This document shows positions 9,746 to 19,366 of a stretch of 64,000 nucleotides of DNA, one piece after another. The position numbers and the translations under genes are program-made. The stretch is from Prevotella illustrans (lineage in GTDB: Bacteria; Bacteroidota; Bacteroidia; Bacteroidales; Bacteroidaceae), in NCBI RefSeq assembly GCF_017426725.1, contig NZ_JAERMS010000001.1:1-64000 (forward strand). Direction: 5' to 3'. The notes under the pieces were generated by a model that was not told where the DNA came from, searched no databases, and saw only the letters and a program-made list of their open reading frames with translations. Positions within the stretch are counted from its first letter, which is position 1. Every line of letters begins with the position of its first letter.

Positions 9746-10312
9746 ATGGTACTGAACACCGAAAAGAAAGAAAAAGAGCAGTATTTCAAACAACTGTTTG
9801 AAGACTACTACGCGCCTTTCTGTATCTATGCCAAGCGATTCGTAGACAGCCGCCCGACATGCGAGGATCTCGTGTCGGAGGCTTTCGTCATCGTGTGGGA
9901 AAAACTGGAACGCGATCAACTGCAACGGGAAACCGTCGTGGAATATATCCGAAGGATTGTGACCAACCTGTGCCTGAACCATCTGAAACACCATGCTTTC
10001 GAACTGGATTATGCCGTTGCCGACAGGAACAAAGGGGCCGTCTACGCGGATTCGCCCCACGCGCTGTACACGCAAAAGGAACTCTACGAAATGCTGACCG
10101 ACGTACTGCGGCAGCTGCCCGAGCACCACCGCCGAGTCTTCATCGCGTCGTATATCGACGACAAAAACAACATTGAGATTGCCCGCGAATTGGAGATAAG
10201 CGTGAAGTCGGTTATCAGATACAAGCAGAAAACGATCAATCTGCTCCGGAAAAACCTTAAAAATTATATATCGGTCATGCTACTTCTCATGACTATCGGA
10301 CACGAAGGCTAA
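9746..10312 (+). CDS. ECF sigma-70 family RNA polymerase sigma factor
   Basis: A 188-residue ECF sigma factor. Region 2 is at about residues 8-75 (YYAPFCIYAKRFVDSRPTCE, then DLVSEAFVIVWEKL), and region 4 with its helix-turn-helix at about 105-165 (LRQLPEHHRRVFIASYID, then IARELEISVKSV). The frame is open from a TTG at 9734, but the ATG at 9746 is chosen because of its codon and its fit to the -7 box at 9706. The C-terminus has a hydrophobic stretch (ISVMLLLMTIG). It is the likely partner of the FecR at 1020, although Bacteroidota normally place sigma directly upstream of fecR. It could instead control the wrecked receptor gene at 11031. Confidence 0.9.
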   Translation: MVLNTEKKEKEQYFKQLFEDYYAPFCIYAKRFVDSRPTCEDLVSEAFVIVWEKLERDQLQRETVVEYIRRIVTNLCLNHLKHHAFELDYAVADRNKGAVYADSPHALYTQKELYEMLTDVLRQLPEHHRRVFIASYIDDKNNIEIARELEISVKSVIRYKQKTINLLRKNLKNYISVMLLLMTIGHEG

Positions 10313-10442
10313 TTTTCATCAGCTTTCATGCCGATTTTGTAAAGAAAACCAACTAAAAATACACACCTCTTTTTCACGCCATCCAGCGTGCCGAACGCCT
10401 TCCGACGCGCTTTTCAAACACTACAAAACAACTTACTCGCGC

Positions 10443-10574
10443 CCAAAACCATGCTTTCACACGCCAATATACCGACTTTCAGCTGCTCAAAGGGCTGCAA
10501 TTACAACATAAAAGGGCAGCTTTTGGCCGCTAATAGCTATGCTTTTACGGTCTCAAAGCATAGCTATTGCAAAG
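10443..10574 (+). repeat. Stand-alone 22-bp-period array (six units)
   Basis: Units start at 10443, 10465, 10487, 10509, 10531 and 10553. The fifth begins TAATAGCTATGCTTTT and the sixth TCAAAGCATAGCTATT, the same core as in the dispersed element but without its arms. The last two form a perfect 14-bp inverted repeat, AATAGCTATGCTTT (10532-10545) and AAAGCATAGCTATT (10555-10568), with a 9-nt loop. The rest of the gene-free stretch 10313-11030 shows only a candidate promoter box at 10819. Confidence 0.75.
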
Positions 10575-10818
10575 TACGCGCCCCTGTTTATCGCGTTAAA
10601 ATCCGTTAACTGTCTGATAATCAACTAATAATCCAAACATCATTTTCCTGCCGTTTTTTCGTCCACTTCCTTTTCTTTTTTGAAAACACGCACTTTTTTC
10701 GACCTGTTTGTCAATAAAATTCATAGTTATTTTCTATCAGTGGGGCTATCCGATGATTTTTACTCAATACCGCATCTAAATTCTTGCAAAACTCATCGAT
10801 TATACAAAAAAAACGCTT

Positions 10819-10826
10819 TAACTTTG
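10819..10826 (+). promoter_or_regulatory. Candidate -7 box TAACTTTG upstream of the broken receptor gene
   Basis: Matches TAnnTTTG in an AT-rich region about 205 bp before the ATG at 11031. No other gene could use it. There is no clear -33 TTTG at the right distance, so this is tentative. Confidence 0.35.
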
Positions 10827-11030
10827 TCAAATGTGTACGATAAAGATATGAATGTAGTTTGTTGATAAGCATGTCAAGTATTGCGCATGTCCAACCTGCT
10901 TTTAAATCCGTGCACTCGAAAAATCGTTTGAATCATTTCAAAGAACGCTTAGCGATTTTTAGTGAACAGCAATGATCAAATTCCATAAAAACGAAAGCAA
11001 AGAAAAATATTTATAATAGGAATATAGTTT

Positions 11031-12541
11031 ATGAAGCAAATATTAACTATATATGTATGCCTTTTACTTTTCCCACTCCAAATAAAGGCCTATAATATCC
11101 AAGGAAAAATAATTGATCAAATAGAAAATCAAACACTGACAGGTGCAAACGTGATAGTAAGAAAAGATTCCATAACCATTTTGAAAACCACTCAAACAAA
11201 TGAAAACGGACGATTTTTCATCAAGGATATCTCTGAGCCAAACATCAGTATTGAAATTTCGTATTTTGGTTATAAGGGCATCGTTAATAACTTCTACGGA
11301 AATTCATCCGATATAAACATGGGGTACTATCAGCCTGCTACCTGAAACGCAGGATTTGAAAGAAGTGACGGTTATCGGTAAACGGGTTATCCGGAAAGCT
11401 GATAAATATATAATCATACCCTCTACGGAGGAAATCAGCAGAGCTTCAGAATCTATGAGCCTACTTAACGAACTAAAGCTGAAGATGCCCGGCCTTAGAA
11501 TTAATGAGGCACTTCAATCCATTACAATAGATGACGCGACACCTATCTTAATGATAAATGGCAAAAAACAGCCACTTTCTAAAATTCAAGGGTTAGACCA
11601 TCACGATATTCTTTGAATAGAATATAGCAATACACCAGATATCCGATATATGGATGAGAGGAACGGGGGGATAATCAATTTCATTATGAAATCACCTTCA
11701 CAGGGTGGATTCATTCTAACCAATACGAATCAGGCTGTCACTACTTTGCGTAACAGGTCGCAGCTTACAGGATCATATTTCAAGAAAAAATCAGAATGGA
11801 GTATCCAATACAACACTACATGGCGGGATTCCAGGAAAGAGTACGACAACAAGGAAGAAAGGTTCATAGGCAGAGAGTATGACATCATACGCAACCAATA
11901 CGATTAGTTCTTCGTTGCAAACCAGCTATAGTATAACGACAAATCCACAGATAAACTCATACCAATATATGTCGGACGTGGCATCGCCCTACTATGGTTT
12001 ATTCATGAAAAAAACAGAAAACGGCAAAAACGACACACACTTTAATATCGAATACTCCTTTGGGATTCAGAACATATTTCATCATCTTTCATTCCAGCTT
12101 ACAACGGGCCGGAGCATATATTCCATGAAAGGAATCAACTATCAGCATCATGTCTCTAAGATGTATGCCACGGTTTCACTGAATGGATATTGGAAAACCT
12201 GGTCGGTTTTTGCCAATATTGATATTGCGCCGCAATATAGTATTTGGGGAACAAGTCTGTATAGTGGAACAAAATACAACTATATGGGTGTAAAGTATAA
12301 TTTAAAGAATTGGAATTTTGGCTTACGTCTCGATAATCCGCTGACGAGACGCGGTTTCATTCAATGTATAGAAAATATATCAAGCGTAGCTCCCTCTCGC
12401 ACCGAATACTATATTTCAGACATGGCCAATATGGTAGAACTATCAGTACAATATCGCCTTCAGTTTGGGAAAGAGTATAAAAAGACAAATAGAACCCTGA
12501 AAAATCGGAATTTTGATGCAGGGGTTAACAATGAATATTAA
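11031..12541 (+). pseudogene. Outer-membrane beta-barrel (TonB receptor-like) gene, frameshifted
   Basis: The start is intact: signal peptide MKQILTIYVCLLLFPLQIKA, then a carboxypeptidase-regulatory-like domain (IQGKIIDQIENQTLTGANVI). The frame breaks near 11335, where the sequence continues in the +1 frame as QDLKEVTVIGKRVIRKADKY. An in-frame TGA at 11614 interrupts it, and it continues in that frame to a stop at 11907. The barrel end continues in a third frame (about 11893-12541, ending LSVQYRLQFGKEYKK). Together the pieces make about 500 codons, against the 700-800 usual for this family, so part of the barrel is also missing. It is AT-rich compared with both neighbours, which suggests transfer followed by decay. 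Confidence 0.85.
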
Positions 12542-12830
12542 AAACAATGGAGTTTATACATCTATTGTCATGACGGAGAGGTCAGCGTAGGAGCGTGATT
12601 CATCATGTTCCGCATTGGCAATCAAGCATGAAACACGGCTGATTTTAGAAAACTCATTCCGAACCGGCCTTTACTTATCTTCTTCGGATTCGTTCCAAAG
12701 CATAATATCTATGCTATAGGATGGGATGAAAAGAGGAAAACTGACGGAATATAACTTGTTAATTCTTTTTTCTTTTCAAGTTTATTTCATAAAAATATTT
12801 AATTAGAATTCCGAATTAACAAGAAATATT

Positions 12831-12860
12831 TTTGTTAATTAAAATGCTTTTTTATATTTG
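12831..12860 (+). promoter_or_regulatory. Promoter of second susC: TTTG and TATATTTG
   Basis: A -33 TTTG (12831-12834) and -7 TATATTTG (12853-12860) are separated by 18 bp, a good fit to the Bacteroidota vegetative promoter. The leader to the ATG at 12915 is about 50 nt. The stretch 12542-12830 before it shows no gene; it may be leftover coding sequence. Confidence 0.7.
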
Positions 12861-12914
12861 CAACGGTTTATCATAAAGACTATTTACCACTATTTACCAA
12901 ATCTTTTATTTATT

Positions 12915-15900
12915 ATGTACAAAACATTAATTTTTAGTGTGTGTTCAATACTGACGTGTTCGACAACGAATGTATTGGCGCATCCTGGCAATTCTGTGCA
13001 GATTGTTCAACAACAAAATGATTGTCGTGGCTCTGTGAAAGACGCGAACGGCGAGCCGATTATCGGAGCTACAGTTCTTGTTAAAGGTTCCAAAAATGGC
13101 ACGGTGACAGACTTGGAGGGCAACTTTACCTTATCCAAGGTTGCCAAAGGCGCTGTCATTCAAGTGTCTTATATCGGCTACGACGCGGCAGAAAAATCAT
13201 GGATGGGGGGGGGTATTACCTTTACCCTTCGAGAGGGCTCTACGGCGCTTAACGAGGTTATAGTAACGGGTTATAGTGGCTCTATCACCCGCTCCAAACT
13301 AACCAACTCCATCTCGAAAGTCAAGAACTCGAACCTCACTACGGGTATGTTCTCCAACCCCGCCCAGGCCCTAAGCGGTAGCGTGGCCGGCTTGCGTGTC
13401 ATCCAAAGTTCGGGTAACCCGACATCAGCCCCTACTATTATCCTGCGTGGTGGTACCGATTATAACGGCAGCGGTTCGCCACTGATCGTGGTCGACGGTA
13501 TGATTCGCGGCAGCATGGACGACATCAACCCCAACGACATCGAGTCGATGGAAGTAATGAAGGACGCCGGCGCCACAGCCATCTATGGTTCACGTGCCAA
13601 TAATGGTGTTATCCTCATTACTACGAAACAAGGCAAGAGCGGTACGTCGGCAATCAACTTCAACGCCAAGCTGTCGTGGAACTACTTCAACAATCCTTAC
13701 GAGTTCTTAAACGCCGGCGACTACCTTTATTATATGCGTCGTGCCTATCTCTACGCTTCACAGCGAGGCTCGACCACTCTGAACTCGCTGACGGGCAACC
13801 AGCCCTACGGAACGGGCAACGACTATAACGCCGACGGTAACAAGAGTTCGCGCGGTATCTGGGGCGTCTATGCCAAGGACGACTTGACGACGGAACTCTA
13901 CAACGAGCTTTTGACCAAGGGATACAAGACGATGACCGATCCCGTAACGGGCAAGGAACTGGTCTACATCGACAACAAGATGGAAGACTGGAACATCAAG
14001 AGTCCCAGCTTCTCGCAGGACTACAACCTCAGCTTCAGTGGCGGTAACGACCGTGGGCACTACTATGCCGGTCTGGGTTACAACAAGAGCGAGGGTAACG
14101 CCATCAACAATTTCAGCCGTCGCCTGTCGGGATTGCTCAATGTCGACTACAAAATCAGACCATGGTTCATGTCGATCAGCAATGTGAATATCTCTACCTC
14201 TAAAGAACAGGACATTTCTCCGTTCTCAGGAGAAGCCAACTACTTCTCGCGCAACTTCTCTTATCCTCCGACATTCCGCACCCACAACAAGGATGGCGAA
14301 CTGCTTTTGGGTAAGAACTCGGGTGATGGCAATCAGCAGTTTCTTCAGAACGCCCTATGGCAGGACAACAACTGGCAGAAGTTCAACTTCGCGCAGGACT
14401 TCAGAATCACGCCGGTAAAGAACTTAGATGTCGACTTCAAGGGCAACTGGTACTATGAATACTACACCAACGAGTATATGTACCACACCTTCCTGCAGTC
14501 ACCGGGTAACTACAACACCAGACACACTTCTTCATCGCAGACACGGAAGCAGCTGACACAGACCTACAACATCCTCGCCAATTACCACACGAGTTTCGGA
14601 CTGCACAACGTGTCGGCTCTGGCAGGCTGGGAATACTTCCACCAGAAGTACAACATGTTGAGCGGTTCCGGCTACAATCCGAACAACAACTACTTCCCCG
14701 ACCTGGAATATACCATTAAGGATGAGGGCGCACGCACGATAGACTCCGCGCACAGCAAGTTCATCACCGAGTCGTACTTCGCCCGTGCCAACTATGATTA
14801 CGACGGCAAGTACCTGGCCAGCTTCACCATCCGTCGCGACGGAATCTCCAAACTGAGCAAAGACAACCGCTGGGGTACTTTCCCGGGTCTGTCTTTGGGT
14901 TGGGTGTTCTCGAAAGAAGACTTCATGAAGAGCACTGCTTCATGGCTGAACTTTGCCAAACTCCGTACCTCGTATGGTAAGAATGGTAATGTGAATAAGG
15001 ACTGGGTAGGCAATTACACCGTACAGGGCAACTACCTGCAGACCACTTACAACGGCCGTCAGGGTTTCTATCTGAACAATATACCCAATTCCTATCTGAC
15101 TTGGGAAACCTCTCGTACATTCGAAGCCGGCCTCGACCTGGCGTTTCTCGACAACAAAGTGCAGGCCAACTTCACATGGTACAACCGCCGCACGATAGAC
15201 AAATATGCCAGCATCACCGTACCGGCTTCATCGGGTTGGACTACGATTACTTCAAACAACGGTAGCTTCCAGAACACAGGTATTGAACTCGAAATCAACT
15301 ATCACGCCATCAAGACCAAAGACTGGCGTCTCGACATGGGCCTGAACCTGGCTCGGAACACCAACAAAGTGATTAAGCTACCCGCCAACGGCAATGAGAA
15401 AAACCGGCAGGGAGGCTTCCAGGTCTACACCGGCAATGGCAATGAAAAGAAGTGGGTAGGCGGTTATGCCGAAGGCGAGCGCCCTGGTGATGTCTGGGTT
15501 TTCGAAGCCGAAGGCATCTATAAGACTGCCGATGAGATTCCCGGCAACCTGATTGACAGGTCAACGGCAGACGGTTATTATGGTGGCAGCAACAGGGTGC
15601 TCTACGGACCTGCTGTCTATGAGTCTAAAGGAAAGGCCGCCGGCGGCATGGCCATTCGACCCGGTGACGTGAAATGGAAAGATGTGAACGGCGATGGTGT
15701 CATCGACAACTACGACTTAGTGAAGAAAGGCAACTCTACTCCCAAATGGATAGGTGGTTTCAATCTGGCCGCTTCATGGAAGGGACTTACCCTCGCCGCC
15801 CGTCTCGACTTCGCGCTTGGTTTCGTACAGTACGACTACCGCACGCCATGGTTCATGGGCAACGCGCAGGGAACTTACAACACGCTGACCAATGTGAAGG

Positions 15901-16226
15901 ACACCTGGTCGGAAGACAACATCAACGCCAAGTATCCCACCTACGTATGGGCTGACCAGCAGAATGCCCGCAACTACTCGCGCCGCAGCTCTATGTTCTG
16001 TTATAAGGGCGACTACCTGTCATTCCGTGAAGTGACATTAGCCTACGACCTGCCCAAGTTGTGGATCGCGCCGTTGCGTCTCGAAGCCGTTAAGGTTTCC
16101 GTGACAGGCCAGAACCTTGGGTATCTATGCGAAGCGCCATTCATGGCTTCACCCGAAGTGTCTACCACCTATGGCAACTATCCATTGCCTCGCATGCTCG
16201 TACTCAGTCTGAACGTAACGTTCTAA
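12915..16226 (+). CDS. SusC-like TonB-dependent receptor
   Basis: 1103 residues from the ATG at 12915. An upstream TTG at 12858 keeps the frame open but falls inside the -7 box, so it is rejected. Order: signal peptide (MYKTLIFSVCSILTC to VLAHP), carboxypeptidase-regulatory-like domain (RGSVKDANGEPIIGATVLVK), plug (NEVIVTGYSG to IYGSRANNGVILITTKQG), barrel ending LSLNVTF. There is no STN domain, so unlike the receptor at 2413 it is not wired to a FecR. It lies 54 bp before its susD. No enzyme gene accompanies the pair, so the substrate cannot be guessed. Confidence 0.95.
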   Translation: MYKTLIFSVCSILTCSTTNVLAHPGNSVQIVQQQNDCRGSVKDANGEPIIGATVLVKGSKNGTVTDLEGNFTLSKVAKGAVIQVSYIGYDAAEKSWMGGGITFTLREGSTALNEVIVTGYSGSITRSKLTNSISKVKNSNLTTGMFSNPAQALSGSVAGLRVIQSSGNPTSAPTIILRGGTDYNGSGSPLIVVDGMIRGSMDDINPNDIESMEVMKDAGATAIYGSRANNGVILITTKQGKSGTSAINFNAKLSWNYFNNPYEFLNAGDYLYYMRRAYLYASQRGSTTLNSLTGNQPYGTGNDYNADGNKSSRGIWGVYAKDDLTTELYNELLTKGYKTMTDPVTGKELVYIDNKMEDWNIKSPSFSQDYNLSFSGGNDRGHYYAGLGYNKSEGNAINNFSRRLSGLLNVDYKIRPWFMSISNVNISTSKEQDISPFSGEANYFSRNFSYPPTFRTHNKDGELLLGKNSGDGNQQFLQNALWQDNNWQKFNFAQDFRITPVKNLDVDFKGNWYYEYYTNEYMYHTFLQSPGNYNTRHTSSSQTRKQLTQTYNILANYHTSFGLHNVSALAGWEYFHQKYNMLSGSGYNPNNNYFPDLEYTIKDEGARTIDSAHSKFITESYFARANYDYDGKYLASFTIRRDGISKLSKDNRWGTFPGLSLGWVFSKEDFMKSTASWLNFAKLRTSYGKNGNVNKDWVGNYTVQGNYLQTTYNGRQGFYLNNIPNSYLTWETSRTFEAGLDLAFLDNKVQANFTWYNRRTIDKYASITVPASSGWTTITSNNGSFQNTGIELEINYHAIKTKDWRLDMGLNLARNTNKVIKLPANGNEKNRQGGFQVYTGNGNEKKWVGGYAEGERPGDVWVFEAEGIYKTADEIPGNLIDRSTADGYYGGSNRVLYGPAVYESKGKAAGGMAIRPGDVKWKDVNGDGVIDNYDLVKKGNSTPKWIGGFNLAASWKGLTLAARLDFALGFVQYDYRTPWFMGNAQGTYNTLTNVKDTWSEDNINAKYPTYVWADQQNARNYSRRSSMFCYKGDYLSFREVTLAYDLPKLWIAPLRLEAVKVSVTGQNLGYLCEAPFMASPEVSTTYGNYPLPRMLVLSLNVTF

Positions 16227-16280
16227 CCCTTTTCAACTATTTCTCAATTATGTATCATTTACTATAAATAGACAGTACAA

Positions 16281-17912
16281 ATGAAAAAGAATAAGATATT
16301 GACTTTCATTCTATGCCTCGGCATGATGACAGGTTTCAGCGCTTGCGAATCGCTCGATCTGGCACCGGAAGATTACTTTGGCAGCGGCAACTTCTGGAAA
16401 GACCAGACTCAGGCTTCCGGCTATATGGTTGGATTGAACAGTTATCTGCGTAGTTCCTATAGTAGCCTGTTTGTCATGGGCGAACTTCGCAACGGATTGC
16501 TGGGCGACGGCGACGACGGTATGGGTACATCCGTAATGGGTGAGTCGCTCGACAATCAAAATATCATCAAGCAAGACCTTACCGCCGACAAGGCCGGTAT
16601 GAGCAACTGGAATGGCCTTTACTCAATCATCGTGCGCATAAACTTAGGAATACAGGAAATAGAGAACACGTCGGTACTAACCGAAGCGCAGAAGAATCTC
16701 TACTTGGCCCAGGCCTATGGTATGCGTGCTTATTATTATTACCTGCTCTATGCCACATGGGGCGGTGTGCCATTGGTGACCGATGTGGCCATCATCAAAG
16801 GGCAGGTGTCGGCCGAAGCGCTGAAACGTCCACGTGCCAAGGCTTCGGAAATCATGGCTCTGATGAAACAGGATATCGACAAATCAGAGAAAGCCTACGC
16901 CGCTTACGGGGCTGATGGCTTCAGCGACAAATATACCTGGAGCAAATATGCCACCCTCATGCTTAAAGCCAACGTCTACGCATGGGCAGCCAACGTCACT
17001 ACCGACGACCAGAAGGCAACGGGCGAGGCCGACCTGAGAACCGCCAAGGCTGCTTTGGAGGAGGTTATTGGCAGCAACAAGTTTGCGTTGACGTCAGATT
17101 TTGTCAAGGCTTTCAGAACCGACGCCAAGACAACGAGCAAGGAATCGATTCTGGCCGTGCCTTACAATAAAGTGGAAAACGTCTACATGCCTTACATCGC
17201 GAATTGTGTGGCACAGGAAGCCCTGCTCACCGCAGCCTTCGATAAGGACGGCAAGCCCATTACGCTGGACAACGAAGCCTACGGCAAGCGCACGCTGGTC
17301 AACGGATTGCTGCGCTATCAGTATAAGGAAACGCTCTGGAAAGCTTTCGACGAAACCGACTCACGACGCGACGCCACGTTCTTCGTTGTTTGCAACAACG
17401 CTAATAAACCGAAGACAGGCAGCAATTTTGGTGTTCTGCTCAAGAAATTCTCGGGCACTTATTACGCCAGTGAGGGCGTCCATCGCTTCGACTGCGACGG
17501 TCCTATCTTCCGCTATGCCGAAGCTTTGCTGCTGATGGCAGAAATAGAGAACGATTTAGGCGGTGATCCTACACCTTATCTCAATAAGGTTCGTGAACGT
17601 GCCTATGGTAATACGACTCACAACTTTAGCAACGGAAGCAAGTATCAGAACACGCTCAACATCCTCAGCGAGGTCGACAAGGAGTTTGTTTTCGAAGGCA
17701 AGAGGTGGTTCGCGCTGCAACGCATGAAGGACAATGCGGGCAAAGCGCTGGTCTTCAATGCCGACGTAAACTACGCGTTCATCCCCGGTGATGCTAAGAA
17801 GCCCATTCTGTCGGAGGCGGAAGCCTACAAAACGTTGTGGCCTATCTCGATAAGTACCCACGCGAACGACGCTTCTATCGAACAGAATCCCGGTTACGAA
17901 CAGTTCAAGTAA
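16281..17912 (+). CDS. SusD/RagB-family lipoprotein
   Basis: 543 residues, lipobox FSAC (Cys22). SusD features: LAQAYGMRAYYYYLLYATWGGVPLVTD near 145 (TPR helix and the PLV turn), IFRYAEALLLMAEIENDL near 410 and a C-terminal FEGKRWFALQRMKD stretch. It partners the SusC at 12915 and is the last gene before the terminator at 17925. Confidence 0.95.
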   Translation: MKKNKILTFILCLGMMTGFSACESLDLAPEDYFGSGNFWKDQTQASGYMVGLNSYLRSSYSSLFVMGELRNGLLGDGDDGMGTSVMGESLDNQNIIKQDLTADKAGMSNWNGLYSIIVRINLGIQEIENTSVLTEAQKNLYLAQAYGMRAYYYYLLYATWGGVPLVTDVAIIKGQVSAEALKRPRAKASEIMALMKQDIDKSEKAYAAYGADGFSDKYTWSKYATLMLKANVYAWAANVTTDDQKATGEADLRTAKAALEEVIGSNKFALTSDFVKAFRTDAKTTSKESILAVPYNKVENVYMPYIANCVAQEALLTAAFDKDGKPITLDNEAYGKRTLVNGLLRYQYKETLWKAFDETDSRRDATFFVVCNNANKPKTGSNFGVLLKKFSGTYYASEGVHRFDCDGPIFRYAEALLLMAEIENDLGGDPTPYLNKVRERAYGNTTHNFSNGSKYQNTLNILSEVDKEFVFEGKRWFALQRMKDNAGKALVFNADVNYAFIPGDAKKPILSEAEAYKTLWPISISTHANDASIEQNPGYEQFK

Positions 17913-17924
17913 ATCGTTAATTCA

Positions 17925-17948
17925 CAAGAGGGTGTGCACACCCTCTTG
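17925..17948 (+). terminator. Perfect 24-nt palindromic terminator after susD
   Basis: CAAGAGGGTGTG is followed directly by its reverse complement CACACCCTCTTG, then TTTTC. It lies 12 bp after the susD stop. Being a perfect palindrome, it could also stop transcripts coming from the other side. Confidence 0.8.
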
Positions 17949-17966
17949 TTTTCTTATGTCTTTACC

Positions 17967-18358
17967 CTGAATAATCTTTACATATACCATCAAAAAAGTG
18001 GCGTTATTTTGAAAAAGAAAAGACTTGGGCGCAAATAAGCGATTTTAGAGCAAGTTTATAAGCCACTGGTTATCAACGCATTGCGTTTTTTATAGCATTT
18101 CTTCCTCACTTTTTTACCCTTAATCGCTATGCTTTCAGGCCGTAATCGCGGCCCTTTCGCCGACTAAAAGCTATGCTTTGAGCGTGTAATCGCTATGCTT
18201 TGAGCCGATAAAAGGATAACTTTGAGCATAAAAAGGTTTCAAAATCGGCAAAGCGAAGGACTTTTTCGGCGTGCCGGCAGTTAGATAGCGTGTTGCGGAA
18301 GTGTTAAAATCAGGTAGTTTTTTCTGACAAAAATCACGGATTCGCTGAATCAATATAC
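17967..18358 (+). repeat. Dispersed intergenic element, copy 2 (22-bp array 18121-18230)
   Basis: Fills the gap between susD and the end of recO. The left arm starts AATAATCTTTACATATACCA, units begin at 18121, 18143, 18165, 18187 and 18209, and the right arm ends at TGACAAAAATCACGGATTCG. Both GGGGACA-type ends are missing, so this copy is the core only. It has the same orientation as copy 1, so the two form direct repeats around the 1.0-17.9 kb glycan loci. Confidence 0.85.
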
Positions 18359-18418
18359 ATACGATAGAAATACCTTAATATAGATTGATTGAAAGACAAA
18401 AGCCACAGGCACACGGCT

Positions 18419-19144
18419 TCATTCAAACAAAGACTTCAGCACCTCCAAGCTCTTTAACTGCGGGAATCCCGGGATATGAAGCCGGTAATATTTCAGAATC
18501 ATTTCCGTGAACCAATTACGATACGCGTGTGACATACGAAACAGGTGCATATTTTCATACGTCATGCGCATGGCCCGCTGTAAACGAGCCGCCTCTTCGG
18601 GCCAAAGGTAGTCACTATGCAGCGGAGCAACCGAGTCGAAAGCTCCTTCGCGCAGGTCGAAGAAGTCGCCTTCTACGTAATCGTCCAGATTGGGGAAGAA
18701 GCCCACGAACACGGAAAAGCGCAGCATGAATACCAAATGAAAGTTGGCATAGCGTTCGGAGCGCCTGTCGAGCCACAGCAAACTCTGCACGATATAGTCG
18801 AACAGGGGCCGGTTGGCCTGTTCCCCACGTGTGGCGTGATTCAGAAATTCGGCCAGGAACATGCAGATTGCCGTTTTTTCCATCTCGGTCTGCGTCGTCG
18901 TATAGGGGCGTTCTACTTGAAAATCGCGCATGCGCAAGAGGTTCTGACCGGGCCGGTCGTCAAACTCCAGATGAAGTAAGGTGAGTGGTTGGAAATACAA
19001 ACGCTTATGTTGACTGCGTGGTGAACTGGAAATCGTCGTGATAAAAGAGAGCCTCCCTTTCACTTCTGTGAACAGGTCGACAATCATTTTTCGCTCGCCA
19101 TACTTCACGGTTCCTATTACAATAGCCCTTGTTTTTGTCAACAT
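18419..19144 (-). CDS. recO: DNA repair protein RecO
   Basis: 241 residues. RecO works with RecF and RecR to load RecA on gaps coated by SSB. The N-terminal OB fold is recognisable from MLTKTRAIVIGTVKYGERKM and the following IVDLFTEVKGRLSFI. The helical C-terminal part contains FLAEFLNHATRGEQANRPLF. The zinc-finger cysteines seen in some RecO proteins are absent, as is common in Bacteroidota. The family's first residues match this start, and a -7 box lies only 7-14 bp before it, so the mRNA leader must be extremely short. It is divergent from the tRNA-Glu/rpsT unit. Confidence 0.93.
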   Translation of the reverse strand: MLTKTRAIVIGTVKYGERKMIVDLFTEVKGRLSFITTISSSPRSQHKRLYFQPLTLLHLEFDDRPGQNLLRMRDFQVERPYTTTQTEMEKTAICMFLAEFLNHATRGEQANRPLFDYIVQSLLWLDRRSERYANFHLVFMLRFSVFVGFFPNLDDYVEGDFFDLREGAFDSVAPLHSDYLWPEEAARLQRAMRMTYENMHLFRMSHAYRNWFTEMILKYYRLHIPGFPQLKSLEVLKSLFE

Positions 19145-19150
19145 ACACTA

Positions 19151-19158
19151 CAAAGTTA
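19151..19158 (-). promoter_or_regulatory. -7 box TAACTTTG of recO
   Basis: The plus strand reads CAAAGTTA at 19151-19158. With normal spacing, transcription would start within a few bases of the recO ATG (19144), giving a leaderless or nearly leaderless mRNA. Confidence 0.55.
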
Positions 19159-19209
19159 GGTAAAAAAGCACGAAAAAATCAATCATTTATAAAAATAATT
19201 ACAAGAAAG

Positions 19210-19241
19210 TTTGGCCATAATGAAAAAAAGCTATAACTTTG
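19210..19241 (+). promoter_or_regulatory. Promoter of tRNA-Glu and rpsT: TTTG and TAACTTTG
   Basis: A -33 TTTG (19210-19213) and -7 TAACTTTG (19234-19241) are 20 bp apart and lie 23 bp before the tRNA. Confidence 0.7.
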
Positions 19242-19264
19242 CACCCGCTTAAAATAAGTCACGG

Positions 19265-19336
19265 GGTCCCTTCGTCTATCGGTTAGGACGAGAGATTTTC
19301 ATTCTCTAAAGAGCAGTTCGACTCTGCTAGGGACTA
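19265..19336 (+). tRNA. tRNA-Glu (anticodon TTC)
   Basis: 72 nt without encoded CCA. The acceptor stem GGTCCCT pairs with AGGGACT (first pair G-T). The anticodon stem AGAGA/TCTCT encloses the loop TTTTCAT with anticodon TTC. The T-arm contains the GTTCGA loop. It is 30 bp before rpsT and probably on the same transcript. Confidence 0.95.
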
Positions 19337-19366
19337 CAAATTATAAAGAAAAGATTCATAACAAAG

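Noticed and set aside
10388-10609. 73-codon open frame across the bare array
   Set aside because: Its sequence is made by the 22-bp units and it has no ribosome site or family resemblance.
12858-12914. TTG start of the second susC
   Set aside because: It overlaps the -7 box; the ATG at 12915 starts a proper signal peptide.
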